From Cerina litoralis (lineage in GTDB: Bacteria > Bacteroidota > Bacteroidia > Flavobacteriales > Flavobacteriaceae): DNA of 64,000 nt. Below the pieces are notes generated by a model that had not been told where the DNA came from, made no database searches, and saw nothing but the letters and a program-made list of their open reading frames with translations. The translations under genes and the position numbers were made by a program. Positions 1-9,036 of this stretch are shown here, piece by piece (the stretch's first letter is position 1; each line of letters opens with the position of its first letter). The stretch is from the NCBI GenBank assembly GCA_022008415.1, contig JAIRBC010000025.1, forward strand, positions 1 through 64,000, given 5' to 3'.

Positions 1-345
1 ATAGGTAAGTATTTTGGCCAAGAGCGCCTTCTCGTCCGCGGTATCGAAGTCTGCCAAACTGTTGTAGTCCGCGCCCAATTGATCGAGAAGGTCGGTAAAG
101 GCAGCGTTTGTTGGAGCAAATACAGTAAACGGGCCGTCGCCACTTAGGACTTCAACCAATCCGGCGTCCGCCTGTATAAGTGCATCAACCAGAAGACCAA
201 GGTCCGGCACGGATTGAGCGAGTTCTACAATATTGGGTTTAACGGGCGGTAGTGGACTATCATCATCGTCATTGTTACATGACAACATTAGAAACGATAA
301 AAGGACCAAGAGACTAAATCCTTTAAATTTAATTGCTGTTTTCAT
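1..345 (-). CDS. FAS1 (fasciclin) domain lipoprotein, 3' part missing
   Basis: The first 115 codons are present; the gene runs off the left edge of the window. The protein starts with a lipoprotein signal ending in LMLSC, followed by NNDDDDS. An acidic run just after the lipid-modified cysteine is the type of signal that sends Bacteroidota lipoproteins to the cell surface. From about residue 40 the sequence ([15 protein letters not shown], then [13 protein letters not shown]) is the start of a FAS1 domain, an adhesion and carbohydrate-binding fold. The start is the ATG complementary to 343-345. Role inferred: surface adhesion or matrix binding; the partner is unknown. The family call is solid from the [11 protein letters not shown] motif. 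Confidence 0.88.
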   Translation of the reverse strand, partial: MKTAIKFKGFSLLVLLSFLMLSCNNDDDDSPLPPVKPNIVELAQSVPDLGLLVDALIQADAGLVEVLSGDGPFTVFAPTNAAFTDLLDQLGADYNSLADFDTADEKALLAKILTY

Positions 346-597
346 AGGTAAGGAATTTTAATTAATGTTTAAGTTAAAATAAATATGTATTAACATAATA
401 TATTTAATTGGCTAAACAAGTAGAAAAAATATAGTAATATATCAATTATATAAATAATATTGATTAATGAATTGATCAAATATATAAACATTATTTATGT
501 TTAACGAATATAATTAAACATTTAACAAAATTATTTTTTGCAAACCAATTAGTTATTATGGTTGCAACAGAAGATATAGGTAGTAGTTTTGAAGATA
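346..597. other. AT-rich intergenic spacer
   Basis: This divergent spacer between the FAS1 gene and mnmA is very rich in A and T and carries no convincing open frame on either strand. It should hold the FAS1 promoter on the minus strand, but I could not point to a clean TAnnTTTG box there. No tRNA-like or strongly structured RNA segment was seen. Confidence 0.5.
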
Positions 598-635
598 TTT
601 GAATGTCTTGTCGATATACTAATTTTGTACTTTTG
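598..635 (+). promoter_or_regulatory. Bacteroidota-type promoter of mnmA
   Basis: TTTG at 598-601 is followed 18 bp later by TAATTTTG at 620-627, matching the Bacteroidota -33 (TTTG) and -7 (TAnnTTTG) elements. A second -7-like box, TACTTTTG, follows directly at 628-635. The mnmA ATG is at 653, so the 5' leader would be very short. Assigned by pattern only. Confidence 0.6.
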
Positions 636-652
636 CATTTAGAAGATTGAAG

Positions 653-1843
653 ATGAAAAAAGTAGTTGTAGGACTTTCCGGAGGTGTAGATTCTAGTGTG
701 GCCGCTTACCTTTTAAAGGAACAAGGGTACGAGGTTATAGGTCTGTTTATGAAGAATTGGCACGATGATTCCGTGACCATTTCCAAGGAATGTCCCTGGT
801 TGGAGGATAGCAATGATGCCCTTATAGTAGCCGAGAAATTGGGAATACCATTTCAAACGGTAGATCTAAGCACGCAGTACAAGGAGCGGATCGTGGATTA
901 TATGTTCAATGAGTACGAAAAGGGTAGGACCCCTAACCCGGACGTACTGTGTAACCGTGAAATAAAGTTCGATGTTTTTATGAAGATTGCCCTTCAATTG
1001 GGGGCAGACTATGTGGCCACGGGACATTATTGCCGCAAAGGGGTCTTAAAAAATGGAGATGGTTCCGAAAGCTATCGGTTATTGGCCGGTGAAGACGGAA
1101 ACAAGGATCAATCCTATTTCCTTTGTCAACTTTCACAGGAGCAATTGGCCAAAAGTTTATTCCCAATCGGCGAGCTCACCAAGCCAGAGGTGAGGAAAAT
1201 TGCCGCTGAACATATGTTGATAACCGCTGATAAAAGGGACTCCCAAGGGCTTTGCTTTATCGGAAAAGTACGGCTTCCCGAATTTTTGCAACAGAAATTG
1301 CTCCCCAAAAAAGGGGTTATTGTAGAAGTGCCAGCCAATTTGCCCCGATACGTTGCCAAAAGTCCCGATTTTGTGGACAAATTGGACGAACTAGCTTATT
1401 TTTCACATAAACCCCAATATCGAATCGAGGATGGAAAAGTAGTAGGTGAACACCAGGGAGCCCATTATTTTACCAAAGGTCAACGCAAAGGCCTGGACGT
1501 GGGTGGAACCAAAGAGCCGTTATTTGTTCTTGATACCGATGTAGCGGAAAATATTATTTATACCGGTCAGGGAAAGAATCATCCTGGCTTATTTAGAAGG
1601 ACGCTCTTTGTTTCAAATGAGGAACTACATTGGGTACGCGGGGATTTGTCCTTGTCATCGGGGGATACTATGGAAGTGATGGCTCGTATACGCTATAGAC
1701 AACCGTTACAAAAGGCTACTTTATTTAAAGTAGAAAATGGGCTCTATGTCGATTTTGAGGAAATGCAATCGGCCATTACCGAAGGTCAATTTGTCGCTTG
1801 GTACCAAGGTGATGAATTGTTGGGTTCGGGTGTAATTTCATAA
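653..1843 (+). CDS. mnmA: tRNA-specific 2-thiouridylase MnmA
   Basis: Cytoplasmic enzyme that adds sulfur to U34 at the wobble position of tRNAs for Lys, Glu and Gln, using ATP and a sulfur carrier. Visible signatures: PP-loop ATP motif SGGVDSS at residues 9-15, catalytic Cys100 in [16 protein letters not shown] near 123-128, and the second catalytic cysteine Cys201 in DSQGLCFIG. At 396 residues the protein is slightly longer than the usual 360-380. An in-frame TTG six bases upstream also opens the frame, but the ATG at 653 gives the normal [11 protein letters not shown] start. A promoter is visible just upstream. The flavoprotein gene follows after 50 bp and may be co-transcribed. Confidence 0.97.
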   Translation: MKKVVVGLSGGVDSSVAAYLLKEQGYEVIGLFMKNWHDDSVTISKECPWLEDSNDALIVAEKLGIPFQTVDLSTQYKERIVDYMFNEYEKGRTPNPDVLCNREIKFDVFMKIALQLGADYVATGHYCRKGVLKNGDGSESYRLLAGEDGNKDQSYFLCQLSQEQLAKSLFPIGELTKPEVRKIAAEHMLITADKRDSQGLCFIGKVRLPEFLQQKLLPKKGVIVEVPANLPRYVAKSPDFVDKLDELAYFSHKPQYRIEDGKVVGEHQGAHYFTKGQRKGLDVGGTKEPLFVLDTDVAENIIYTGQGKNHPGLFRRTLFVSNEELHWVRGDLSLSSGDTMEVMARIRYRQPLQKATLFKVENGLYVDFEEMQSAITEGQFVAWYQGDELLGSGVIS

Positions 1844-1893
1844 GCGACCTACAGCTCTCAAAGGGAGAAGAATTTAATTCTGAAAGTGGACCA

Positions 1894-2841
1894 ATGCCAA
1901 TACAAAATAAGATAACCCGACTATTTAATATCCAATACCCAATCATCCAGGCCGGAATGGTCTGGGCCAGTGGGTGGCGACTCGCTTCCGCTGCATCCAA
2001 TGCGGGCGCTTTGGGCCTTATTGGTTCGGGTTCTATGTACCCGGAAGTTCTTGAGGAACATATTCTTAAATGTAAAATGGCCACAGACAAGCCATTTGGG
2101 GTAAACGTGCCACTGCTCTATCCCGATACGGAAAAGCTGATTGAAATCATCGTGGAGCAGGGGGTGAAGGTTGTTTTTACCTCTGCGGGAAACCCTGCTA
2201 CGTGGACACCACTTTTAAAAGAAAAAGGTATTATCGTGGTTCATGTGGTGAGCAGTTTAAAATATGCACTTAAGGCGGAGATGTGCGGCGTAGATGCTGT
2301 GGTGGCCGAAGGATTTGAAGCGGGAGGTCATAACGGGCGCGACGAGTCGACTACCATGACGTTGATTCCGGTGGTAAGGGAAAAAGTTGACATTCCCCTC
2401 ATAGCGGCGGGCGGTATAGCAACGGGCCGAAGCATGTTGGCCGCCATGGTCCTTGGGGCGGACGGCGTTCAGGTGGGGAGTCGTTTTGTGGCCAGCAATG
2501 AAGCCTCTTCACACGATAGGTTTAAGAAGAAGGTGGTGGAGGCCAAGGAAGGGGACACCCAACTGACCCTAAAGGAACTGACTCCAGTGCGCTTATTGAA
2601 AAATAAGTTCTATCGGGATATCGAGAAGGCGTATGCTAAATGTGCCGATCCGGACGAGTTAAAGTCCTTGTTGGGAAGGGCGCGGGCAAAACGCGGTATG
2701 TTCGAAGGCGACCTGAAAGAAGGGGAATTGGAGATAGGCCAGATATCTGCTTTGATCCACGACATTAAACCAGCGGCCCATATCGTTGAGGATATTATGA
2801 CTGAATTTAATCGGGCAAAAACAGAGATTTTCAGCTGGTAG
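1894..2841 (+). CDS. NAD(P)H-dependent flavin oxidoreductase / nitronate monooxygenase family
   Basis: FMN-dependent TIM-barrel protein of 315 residues from the nitronate monooxygenase (2-nitropropane dioxygenase) / FabK-like family. The N-terminus PIIQAGMVWASG and the FMN phosphate-binding stretch AAGGIATGR (171-179), then GADGVQVGSRF (188-198), are typical. EGFEAGGHNG contains the conserved histidine (His146). Family members oxidise alkyl nitronates or act as flavin-dependent reductases; the sequence does not say which. It starts 50 bp after mnmA on the same strand and converges with the sulfatase gene. FabK itself is not implied: genome context is not that of fatty-acid synthesis. Confidence 0.88.
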   Translation: MPIQNKITRLFNIQYPIIQAGMVWASGWRLASAASNAGALGLIGSGSMYPEVLEEHILKCKMATDKPFGVNVPLLYPDTEKLIEIIVEQGVKVVFTSAGNPATWTPLLKEKGIIVVHVVSSLKYALKAEMCGVDAVVAEGFEAGGHNGRDESTTMTLIPVVREKVDIPLIAAGGIATGRSMLAAMVLGADGVQVGSRFVASNEASSHDRFKKKVVEAKEGDTQLTLKELTPVRLLKNKFYRDIEKAYAKCADPDELKSLLGRARAKRGMFEGDLKEGELEIGQISALIHDIKPAAHIVEDIMTEFNRAKTEIFSW

Positions 2842-2888
2842 CTGGGTTTAAGAGCGATTTGGAAGCCAAAGAGCGACTACTTCACCTT

Positions 2889-4523
2889 CTATTTTGCTTT
2901 GTGTTCATACACTTCGCTGTCCGTAAATCCTATGCGCACGGCCTTGGCCACAAAATTTTCTTGTGTTGGAACAGGCGACCGATAAATATTCCATGAGCTG
3001 GCTTCTGGGGATTTCCAAATAATAGTGGCATCTGGGACGTTGGAGGTCAGGACCACTTGGTCCTTGTTTTCTGAAACCATCAATGCTTCCAACTGCGGCT
3101 GTTGGCCATCTATTAGCCATTTTTCTATCATTTCCTTCTCGGGGAATCGACCAAGATCATCGGTGTCTTCCATCCAATTGTCCAATAGGTCCCGCAGATG
3201 GACCAACGTGTCCTTTAGCGCTTCCCTGCCGGCCAAGTTTACCAGCTCGTAAGGGTCTTGCTCCAGATCGTATAGTTCCTCTTCCGGTTTGGGAGTTCGG
3301 AACCAAAGGGCCTGTGCCGAATCCAAAGTTCCGTTTTTGTGCAACTCGTTCAGCCTTTGCATCATGGGCACTTGTTCCCTGTATTTTACCGGGAGGGCGT
3401 TGGTCTGATTGATATCGAAGTTTCTAATGTATTTGTAGCGTTTGGAGCGTACGGCCCTCAATCGGTCTACCATGCCGTCAAAGCGATCCGACGTTGTATA
3501 GATGTAATGTCGCTTTAGGGTATCGCGGTATTGTCCGAACAGGGCTTTCCCTTGCATATGTTCCGGGGGGTCAATCCCCGCCCAGGACAATAAAGTGGGT
3601 GCAAAGTCGATAAAGTTTACAAATTCATCATTGGTATCGGCCACCTTTTTATTGCCTTGGAACTTAATGACCAGCGGTACTTTGGTCCCTGTTTCGTATA
3701 GTGCCCTTTTGTACCTCGGGAAAGGCCCGCCATGGTCCCCGTAAAAAAATATGATGGTGTTGTCATATAGTCCATCATCCTTTAACTGTTGAACAAGCTG
3801 GCCCATAGCCTCATCCATCCGCTTTAGGTTGCTGTAGTTTACCGCCAGATCCTTCCTAATGATTGGGTCATCGGGGAAAATTGGGGGGATGGGAACCGAA
3901 TCGGGGGAAACATAAAGTTTATTGTCCGTATACCTCCACAGTCCGGATTCGTGGGTCATATTAAAATTGAATACCGCAAAGAAAGGGGTATCCGGGTTGG
4001 GCCTGTTGCGCCAATTTGCTTTCTTGCTGCTTTCGTCCCAAGCCGATTCCAAGGTCTTAAAATTGTAATCTTCCTTGGCGTTGTTGGTGCAGTAGTATCC
4101 TTTCTCCCGTAGGTATTCCGTGAACATACGGGTATTTCTGGGTACCACGGGGGAATAGCTGGGAATACCGATTTCGGGGTGGTTTTCCTCAGCATAGGCC
4201 GTATAGGTACGCATATTTTGGGTCCCGAGGGTAGTTGGATACATCCCTGTAATTATTCCACTTCTAGTAGGTGCGCATACAGGGACCGGTGCGTATGCAT
4301 TTGTAAAGATTACACCGTCCTTGGACAACGCTTCCAAATTGGGAAGCGAAACCGTACTATCCCCGTACATGGGAAAGAATTCGGGCGATTGGTCTTCCGT
4401 GACGAACCAAACGATATTTGGTAGGGATTCTTTCACAACAATCCCCTTTTGGGATTCTTGGCAGGCCGTAAGTGCTAATATTAGGCCGACGAAAACAATG
4501 GAGTTATTATATGGTCGGCTCAT
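2889..4523 (-). CDS. Sulfatase (type I, formylglycine-dependent), lipoprotein
   Basis: 544 residues. A lipoprotein signal ends at Cys21 (ILALTAC), so it is predicted to be anchored in the periplasm or outer membrane. The sulfatase signature is Cys83-A-P-T-R87 followed by GMYPTTLG (93-100); Cys83 would be converted to formylglycine by an anaerobic- or FGE-type maturase that is not in this window. Metal-binding candidates are Asp44 (TEDQ) and the DHGGPF motif. The C-terminus has a DUF4976-like region (LYDLEQDPYELVNLAG). The start ATG overlaps the stop of the upstream TIM-barrel gene by 4 bp (ATGA), which suggests translational coupling. Substrate is probably a sulfated sugar; regioselectivity cannot be read from sequence. 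Confidence 0.93.
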   Translation of the reverse strand: MSRPYNNSIVFVGLILALTACQESQKGIVVKESLPNIVWFVTEDQSPEFFPMYGDSTVSLPNLEALSKDGVIFTNAYAPVPVCAPTRSGIITGMYPTTLGTQNMRTYTAYAEENHPEIGIPSYSPVVPRNTRMFTEYLREKGYYCTNNAKEDYNFKTLESAWDESSKKANWRNRPNPDTPFFAVFNFNMTHESGLWRYTDNKLYVSPDSVPIPPIFPDDPIIRKDLAVNYSNLKRMDEAMGQLVQQLKDDGLYDNTIIFFYGDHGGPFPRYKRALYETGTKVPLVIKFQGNKKVADTNDEFVNFIDFAPTLLSWAGIDPPEHMQGKALFGQYRDTLKRHYIYTTSDRFDGMVDRLRAVRSKRYKYIRNFDINQTNALPVKYREQVPMMQRLNELHKNGTLDSAQALWFRTPKPEEELYDLEQDPYELVNLAGREALKDTLVHLRDLLDNWMEDTDDLGRFPEKEMIEKWLIDGQQPQLEALMVSENKDQVVLTSNVPDATIIWKSPEASSWNIYRSPVPTQENFVAKAVRIGFTDSEVYEHKAK

Positions 4524-5365
4524 TTTCGGTGTAGACTTTTTAAATATTGTAGACTTTTTGGGATTTGGGTCACGGAACGCGAGGATTCATCCTCAATAAA
4601 AACGTATTCTATCCCCAAATTTTTAGCTTCTGCATACAAACCTTTAATGTCGATATCGCCTGTACCCAAGGTAACATTGGTCTCTACATCCGATTTTCCA
4701 TCTAGGTTTTCGGGAGTGCCGATGGCTCTGTCCTTCATATGCATCAAGACAAATTTCTTGGGATATTTTTTCAACAGGGCCAAGGGATCCTTTCCGCCCT
4801 GCTTTACCCAATACACGTCCATTTCAAAAGCAAAGTTCTCGGCATTTTCCGCCATATAATCGAACAAGGTGCCTTTTTTGTAGAATCGGAATTCGTATCC
4901 ATGGGCATGATAGGCCAAGGTAACCCCTTGTTTTTTAAGCAGTTTACCGGCTTTGTTAAAGACATCCACCGCCATTCTGGTTTCGGCGATGGTAAAAACA
5001 TTGTCTTTGTGTGGAACCCAAAAGCAGACCACATATTTGGCTCCGTAGGCATTGGCTCGTTTAACGACCGTTTCCGGATTGTTCTTCAATTCGTCGAAGG
5101 TAGCGCTGATGCTCACCATGCTCAAATTATTCTCTTTGAGCAGTTGTTGGTACTCGGACATCGTATAGCCCTGGGTGCCGTCGTTACCATCCTCTATCTT
5201 TGTAATGCCCCAATCTTTAATAAGTTTAAAGGTCCCGGGAACGTCGTTCTTAAATTCATTTCTAAGGCTATAGATCTGAAGGCCGATTTCTTGTGCTTTA
5301 ATAACCCCTGTTCCCAAGATGAAGGCCACCAAAAAAGCGTATCCGAAGATTGTTCCTTCTCTCAT
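4520..5365 (-). CDS. Secreted sugar phosphate isomerase/epimerase-like TIM-barrel protein (copy 1)
   Basis: 281 residues from the ATG complementary to 5363-5365; an upstream in-frame start would add 15 residues ahead of a clear signal peptide (residues about 1-26, ending IKAQ), so the shorter start was chosen. The mature part begins EIGLQIYSLRNEFKNDVPGT and carries YHAHGYEFR and FEMDVYWVKQGG, typical of the xylose-isomerase-like AP endonuclease 2 superfamily. Export argues against a sugar-phosphate substrate. Exported members of this family occur with GMC oxidoreductases in 3-keto-sugar pathways, where they act on oxidised sugars. It is a tandem duplicate of the next upstream gene and overlaps the sulfatase by 4 bp. 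Confidence 0.88.
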   Translation of the reverse strand: MREGTIFGYAFLVAFILGTGVIKAQEIGLQIYSLRNEFKNDVPGTFKLIKDWGITKIEDGNDGTQGYTMSEYQQLLKENNLSMVSISATFDELKNNPETVVKRANAYGAKYVVCFWVPHKDNVFTIAETRMAVDVFNKAGKLLKKQGVTLAYHAHGYEFRFYKKGTLFDYMAENAENFAFEMDVYWVKQGGKDPLALLKKYPKKFVLMHMKDRAIGTPENLDGKSDVETNVTLGTGDIDIKGLYAEAKNLGIEYVFIEDESSRSVTQIPKSLQYLKSLHRK

Positions 5366-5458
5366 GTCGATTCGATTTACCGATACCGTACCACAAAATC
5401 CTACGGCCATTTTTGCTTCAGATTGTTCAAGGCATGGGAATTGCTTTTCAACTAAAGA

Positions 5459-6274
5459 CTATTCTAAACTTTTTAAATATGCCAAACTTTTTGGTACCTG
5501 TTGTACTACATCCGGGCTTTCATCTTCGATAAACATATATTTGATGCCCAATTTTTTGGCTTCTGCCACCAATTCTTTAATACCTACGTCACCGGTTCCC
5601 AAAACCACATTGGTCTCATCTGCTGCATGGCCGGTGTTATCTGATTTTGTCCCGTGTCTGCGATCTTTTAGGTGAAATAGCACGAATTTTTTTGGATATT
5701 TTTTCAGCAAGGCCAATGGGTCGGCACCTCCTTGTTTTACCCAGAACACATCCATCTCAAAGGCAAAATCCGTGGCGTTTTTGGCCATATAATCAAAGAG
5801 GGTTCCATTCTTATAGGGTCGGAATTCATATCCGTGGGGGTGATATGCCAAGGTCAACCCTTCCTTTTTTAAGAGTTTGCCCGCCCTATTGAAAACATCA
5901 GTAGCCTTTTTTATATCTTCAAATCCAAAATTATTGCCATCGTGGGGTATCCAGGCAACCATCACATATTTGGCACCAAAAACCTTGGCGGTTTCGATAG
6001 CCTTTTCAGGATTGTCCCGCACCTCCTCATAGGAAGCGCCTACGCTAACCATTTCCAACTGGTTGGCATTTAGCAAGCTTTTATATTCTTCCAAAGGCAG
6101 GTCGTATGTTCCACCCCCTTCGATATATTTAATGCCCCATTCGTGTATCAATTTTAACGTTCCCGGCACGTCTTCCTTAAACTGGTTGCGAAGACTGTAC
6201 AGTTGAAGCCCTACTTCCTGCGCGCTTAATAATGAGGTACATATAAGGAATAGAAGCGCTGTTAGTTTTTTCAT
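5459..6274 (-). CDS. Secreted sugar phosphate isomerase/epimerase-like TIM-barrel protein (copy 2)
   Basis: 271 residues with a signal peptide (MKKLTALLFLICTSLLSAQ). It aligns with copy 1 along its whole length: EVGLQLYSLRNQFKEDVPGT, YHPHGYEFRPYKNGTLFDY, FEMDVFWVKQGGADPLALL and the closing FIEDES segment are nearly the same in both. Metal-ligand candidates are the H and E of YHPHGYEF and the E/D of FEMDVFW. It lies 93 bp before copy 1 and 140 bp after the gluconate-2-dehydrogenase subunit 3-like gene, all on the minus strand. Keeping both copies suggests different substrates or sequential steps, but that is inference. Confidence 0.88.
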   Translation of the reverse strand: MKKLTALLFLICTSLLSAQEVGLQLYSLRNQFKEDVPGTLKLIHEWGIKYIEGGGTYDLPLEEYKSLLNANQLEMVSVGASYEEVRDNPEKAIETAKVFGAKYVMVAWIPHDGNNFGFEDIKKATDVFNRAGKLLKKEGLTLAYHPHGYEFRPYKNGTLFDYMAKNATDFAFEMDVFWVKQGGADPLALLKKYPKKFVLFHLKDRRHGTKSDNTGHAADETNVVLGTGDVGIKELVAEAKKLGIKYMFIEDESPDVVQQVPKSLAYLKSLE

Positions 6275-6414
6275 TTTTATGTGTTTTTACTGTAGTTAAG
6301 GAAGTGCTCGGTTCAAGGCTAAAGGTAAAAGTGCTATTAACCAATAACTTGCAACTTTAACAAACCAAACTAGTTCTATCCAAGTTCGTTAGTAGAAAAT
6401 CTTGATGAAGCCAA

Positions 6415-7134
6415 TTAAGTAAGCAGATTTCCCTCATCGTCCCATTCCGCTTGTACGTTTCGCTTACTTTGGTCCACGCACTTGGCCAACCATTCCTCTT
6501 CATAGGCCAAGCCGTGCTGGGCAAGTACGTCTTCCGGTACCCCGTCCCATACATTGGGGGAATTCCCCTTGTAGCCTAAATCTTTGATTCCTTCTTCGGA
6601 GGTATAATAACCGGTCATGGTAAGACTGCGCATCAGAGCAAAAAATTGGACTTGCAAAGGTTGTTCGCTGTTCGCCAACTTTGGGTCGGGATAGGCAATT
6701 TCGTCTAATATTTGTTTTTGTTGGTCTTCGGAAATCGATTTGAACTCCTTCCCGAAATCGGTATTGCTTTTGTGATCCAGCCACATAAACCCACCGCGCA
6801 ACGGCGTTTGTAGGCTGGGGATATCCTTGGACATAAATTCTATAAAATCGGGGACACCGGCATCGGTTGCATTCCCGTATTTATCGTTGGCGGGAAGAAT
6901 AAGGGCGCAAAGGACGGCCATTGTTCCCATTTCGTGTTCGTTAAAAAATTTTTCGGCCTCCAATTTGGAAATTTGTTCCTTTTCCTCGGGGGTACGTCCA
7001 TAAGAATAATGGTCGGTTGCAACAGCGGGTGCTTCAGCCTTGCTGTCAACTTCTGGTTTGCAGCCGTTGAGGACCATTCCTCCAGCTACGGACCCCAAAA
7101 AGATTGATTTGATACTTTTTCTTCTATCCATCAT
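6415..7134 (-). CDS. Gluconate 2-dehydrogenase subunit 3 family protein
   Basis: 239 residues. The N-terminus MMDRRKSIKSIFLGSVAGG followed by MVLNGC looks like an export signal with a possible lipobox cysteine (and a weak Tat-like RRKS). The body (FFNEHEMGTMAVLCALILPAND, then AGVPDFIEFM) matches the small subunit of membrane-bound FAD sugar/alcohol dehydrogenases, which is needed for folding and export of the flavoprotein subunit. The partner is the GMC gene whose stop codon abuts this start with no gap (7135/7134), so the two are very likely translated together. Confidence 0.88.
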   Translation of the reverse strand: MMDRRKSIKSIFLGSVAGGMVLNGCKPEVDSKAEAPAVATDHYSYGRTPEEKEQISKLEAEKFFNEHEMGTMAVLCALILPANDKYGNATDAGVPDFIEFMSKDIPSLQTPLRGGFMWLDHKSNTDFGKEFKSISEDQQKQILDEIAYPDPKLANSEQPLQVQFFALMRSLTMTGYYTSEEGIKDLGYKGNSPNVWDGVPEDVLAQHGLAYEEEWLAKCVDQSKRNVQAEWDDEGNLLT

Positions 7135-8853
7135 CTAGATATTTTGCTGTTTCAGTTGTTCTATAATATAATCCGATGTTCTCCACGACAATGCCAAAAT
7201 GGTCCAGGTGGGGTTTTTGTCGGCCTGGGATACAAAGGGACCGCCGTCTACGATAAACACATTGTCGGCCTCGTGCAGTTGTTGGAATTTATTGACCACC
7301 GAGGTCTTGGGGTCGTTTCCCATACGGGTAGTTCCCACTTCGTGTATAATCCTGCCCGGAGCTTCCAATCCGTAATCCTGTTCTTTGGTCGGTGTACTTC
7401 CCAATGCTTCCCCCCCCATGCTGTGAATAAGTTCCTCGAAGGTCTGCTGCATATGTTTGGCCTGTTTTCGTTCATGGTCGGTCCATTTGTAGTGAAAACG
7501 CAGAACGGGAATACCAAACTGGTCTACGGTGGTAGGGTCTATCTCGCAATAATTGTCCCGTTGCGCGACAGATTCCCCACGTCCCCCAAAACCGAGAACG
7601 GAGCCATAATATTTTTTAACGTCATCCCGAAGTCCGTTGCCGTAACCTCCGACTTTTAATCCAAAGAATTTATTGAAATCGTTGGGATTGAATCCAAATC
7701 CGTAGTTGGGCATGCCCATGCCTCCCCAAACCTCGATATGGTATCCTCTTGGGAAATCCAATTTTTTATTATCCAACCACCAGGGGGTGTATACGTGCAT
7801 ACCGCCAACGCCATCTTCATTATAGGTCTTCCGGTTTACAAGGTCCGGGATAAATGCCGCCCTACTGCTACCGGTAGAATCATGTACGTATCTACCAACG
7901 TTATCACTGCTGTTGCCTAGTCCGTTAGGGTGTTGTGCACTTTTTGAATTTAGAAGGATACGCGCGGAACTACAGGCCGAAGCCGCCAGAACCACTACTT
8001 TGGCTTTTAGTGCATATTCCTTTCGATCTTCCTTATTGATGTAGTTTACGCCTGTTGCTTTGCCCTCGTCATCGGTGGTTACCTCCCGTACCACACAATT
8101 CGTAAAGAGGTCTATCTGTCCTCCGTGTTTTTGTGCGGGGAATATTAAACGCGTTCCCGATGAGAAATCTGCATATACGGAACACGCTCGGGAACACTGT
8201 CCACAATAAAAGCACACCCCGCTGTCGTCGTTAATTTTCTTGGTAACCATAGACATTCTCGAAGGAATGACGGGAATGTTTAATTTCCGGGCTCCTTTAA
8301 TGTAAACAAGCTCATGAAGTCTTGGCTTTGGGGCAGGCAGGAAAAACCCATCCGGTTCGTTGGGAAGGTTTTCCTTGCTTCCAAACAAGCCTATCAATTT
8401 ATCTACCTTGTCGTAATAGGGTTTAACATCCTCATACCCTATAGGCCAGTTATCTCCCAATCCATCAACATCTTTATGTTTAAAGTCCCTAGGGCTAAAT
8501 CTCAAGGAAATGCGGCCCCAATGGTTGGTCCTACCACCGAGCATATGCGAGCGAAACCAGTCGAACTTTGTGCCGTCCTTATGGGTATAGGGCTCCCCTT
8601 CTATCTCCCAGCCCCCGTATGCACTGTCAAAGTCCCCAAAGGGGCGTACCGTGCTGGCTCCCCTTCGTGGGGATTCCCATGGCCATTTTAGCTGGGTCCT
8701 TTGTTCCGGATCGGCGGGATCAAAATATGGACCGGCTTCCACGACGGCCACTTTAAGACCTGAGTCTGCCAAAATTTTTGTGGCCATCCCACCACCAGCT
8801 CCAGATCCCACGATGATAACATCGTACATCTTTGATGATTCCTTTATCTGCAT
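7135..8853 (-). CDS. GMC family FAD oxidoreductase
   Basis: 572 residues. The FAD-binding dinucleotide fold is at the N-terminus (DVIIVGSGAGGGMA), then GGRTNHWGR and, in the C-terminal region, HEVGTTRMG and ADKNPTWTILALSWR, all typical of the GMC branch that pairs with gluconate-2-dehydrogenase subunit 3. A cysteine-rich stretch VCFYCGQCSRACS is seen mid-protein; such clusters are common in this branch. No signal peptide of its own, so export would ride on the partner subunit. Likely oxidises a sugar hydroxyl to a ketone. First gene of the operon. The second Met (8829, MYDVIIVG) has AAGGA upstream and is a possible alternative start. Confidence 0.92.
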   Translation of the reverse strand: MQIKESSKMYDVIIVGSGAGGGMATKILADSGLKVAVVEAGPYFDPADPEQRTQLKWPWESPRRGASTVRPFGDFDSAYGGWEIEGEPYTHKDGTKFDWFRSHMLGGRTNHWGRISLRFSPRDFKHKDVDGLGDNWPIGYEDVKPYYDKVDKLIGLFGSKENLPNEPDGFFLPAPKPRLHELVYIKGARKLNIPVIPSRMSMVTKKINDDSGVCFYCGQCSRACSVYADFSSGTRLIFPAQKHGGQIDLFTNCVVREVTTDDEGKATGVNYINKEDRKEYALKAKVVVLAASACSSARILLNSKSAQHPNGLGNSSDNVGRYVHDSTGSSRAAFIPDLVNRKTYNEDGVGGMHVYTPWWLDNKKLDFPRGYHIEVWGGMGMPNYGFGFNPNDFNKFFGLKVGGYGNGLRDDVKKYYGSVLGFGGRGESVAQRDNYCEIDPTTVDQFGIPVLRFHYKWTDHERKQAKHMQQTFEELIHSMGGEALGSTPTKEQDYGLEAPGRIIHEVGTTRMGNDPKTSVVNKFQQLHEADNVFIVDGGPFVSQADKNPTWTILALSWRTSDYIIEQLKQQNI

Positions 8854-9007
8854 AATATATATTTCAAAATTTTCACTTCGATGATTTGAAAGGTGTAATT
8901 TACATTAATTTATGTATATCCGCCAAAGTTTTTCCATTTCAGGGAAAAAAGGTTAGCGTTTTTTAATGGAAAAGAAAGGAGGCGGCAAGGAATTTCAAAT
9001 CGATTCC

Positions 9008-9015
9008 TATCTTTG
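9008..9015 (+). promoter_or_regulatory. -7 box TATCTTTG for the GltB-like gene
   Basis: TATCTTTG fits TAnnTTTG and sits 21 bp before the ATG at 9037. I did not find a convincing TTTG at the -33 position, so this is a half-supported promoter. Confidence 0.45.
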
Positions 9016-9036
9016 TTTTTTAAATATCACAATAAT

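Noticed and set aside
4739..5455. 238-codon plus-strand frame opposite the TIM-barrel gene
   Set aside because: Antisense shadow of a gene with clear family matches; no recognisable domain of its own.
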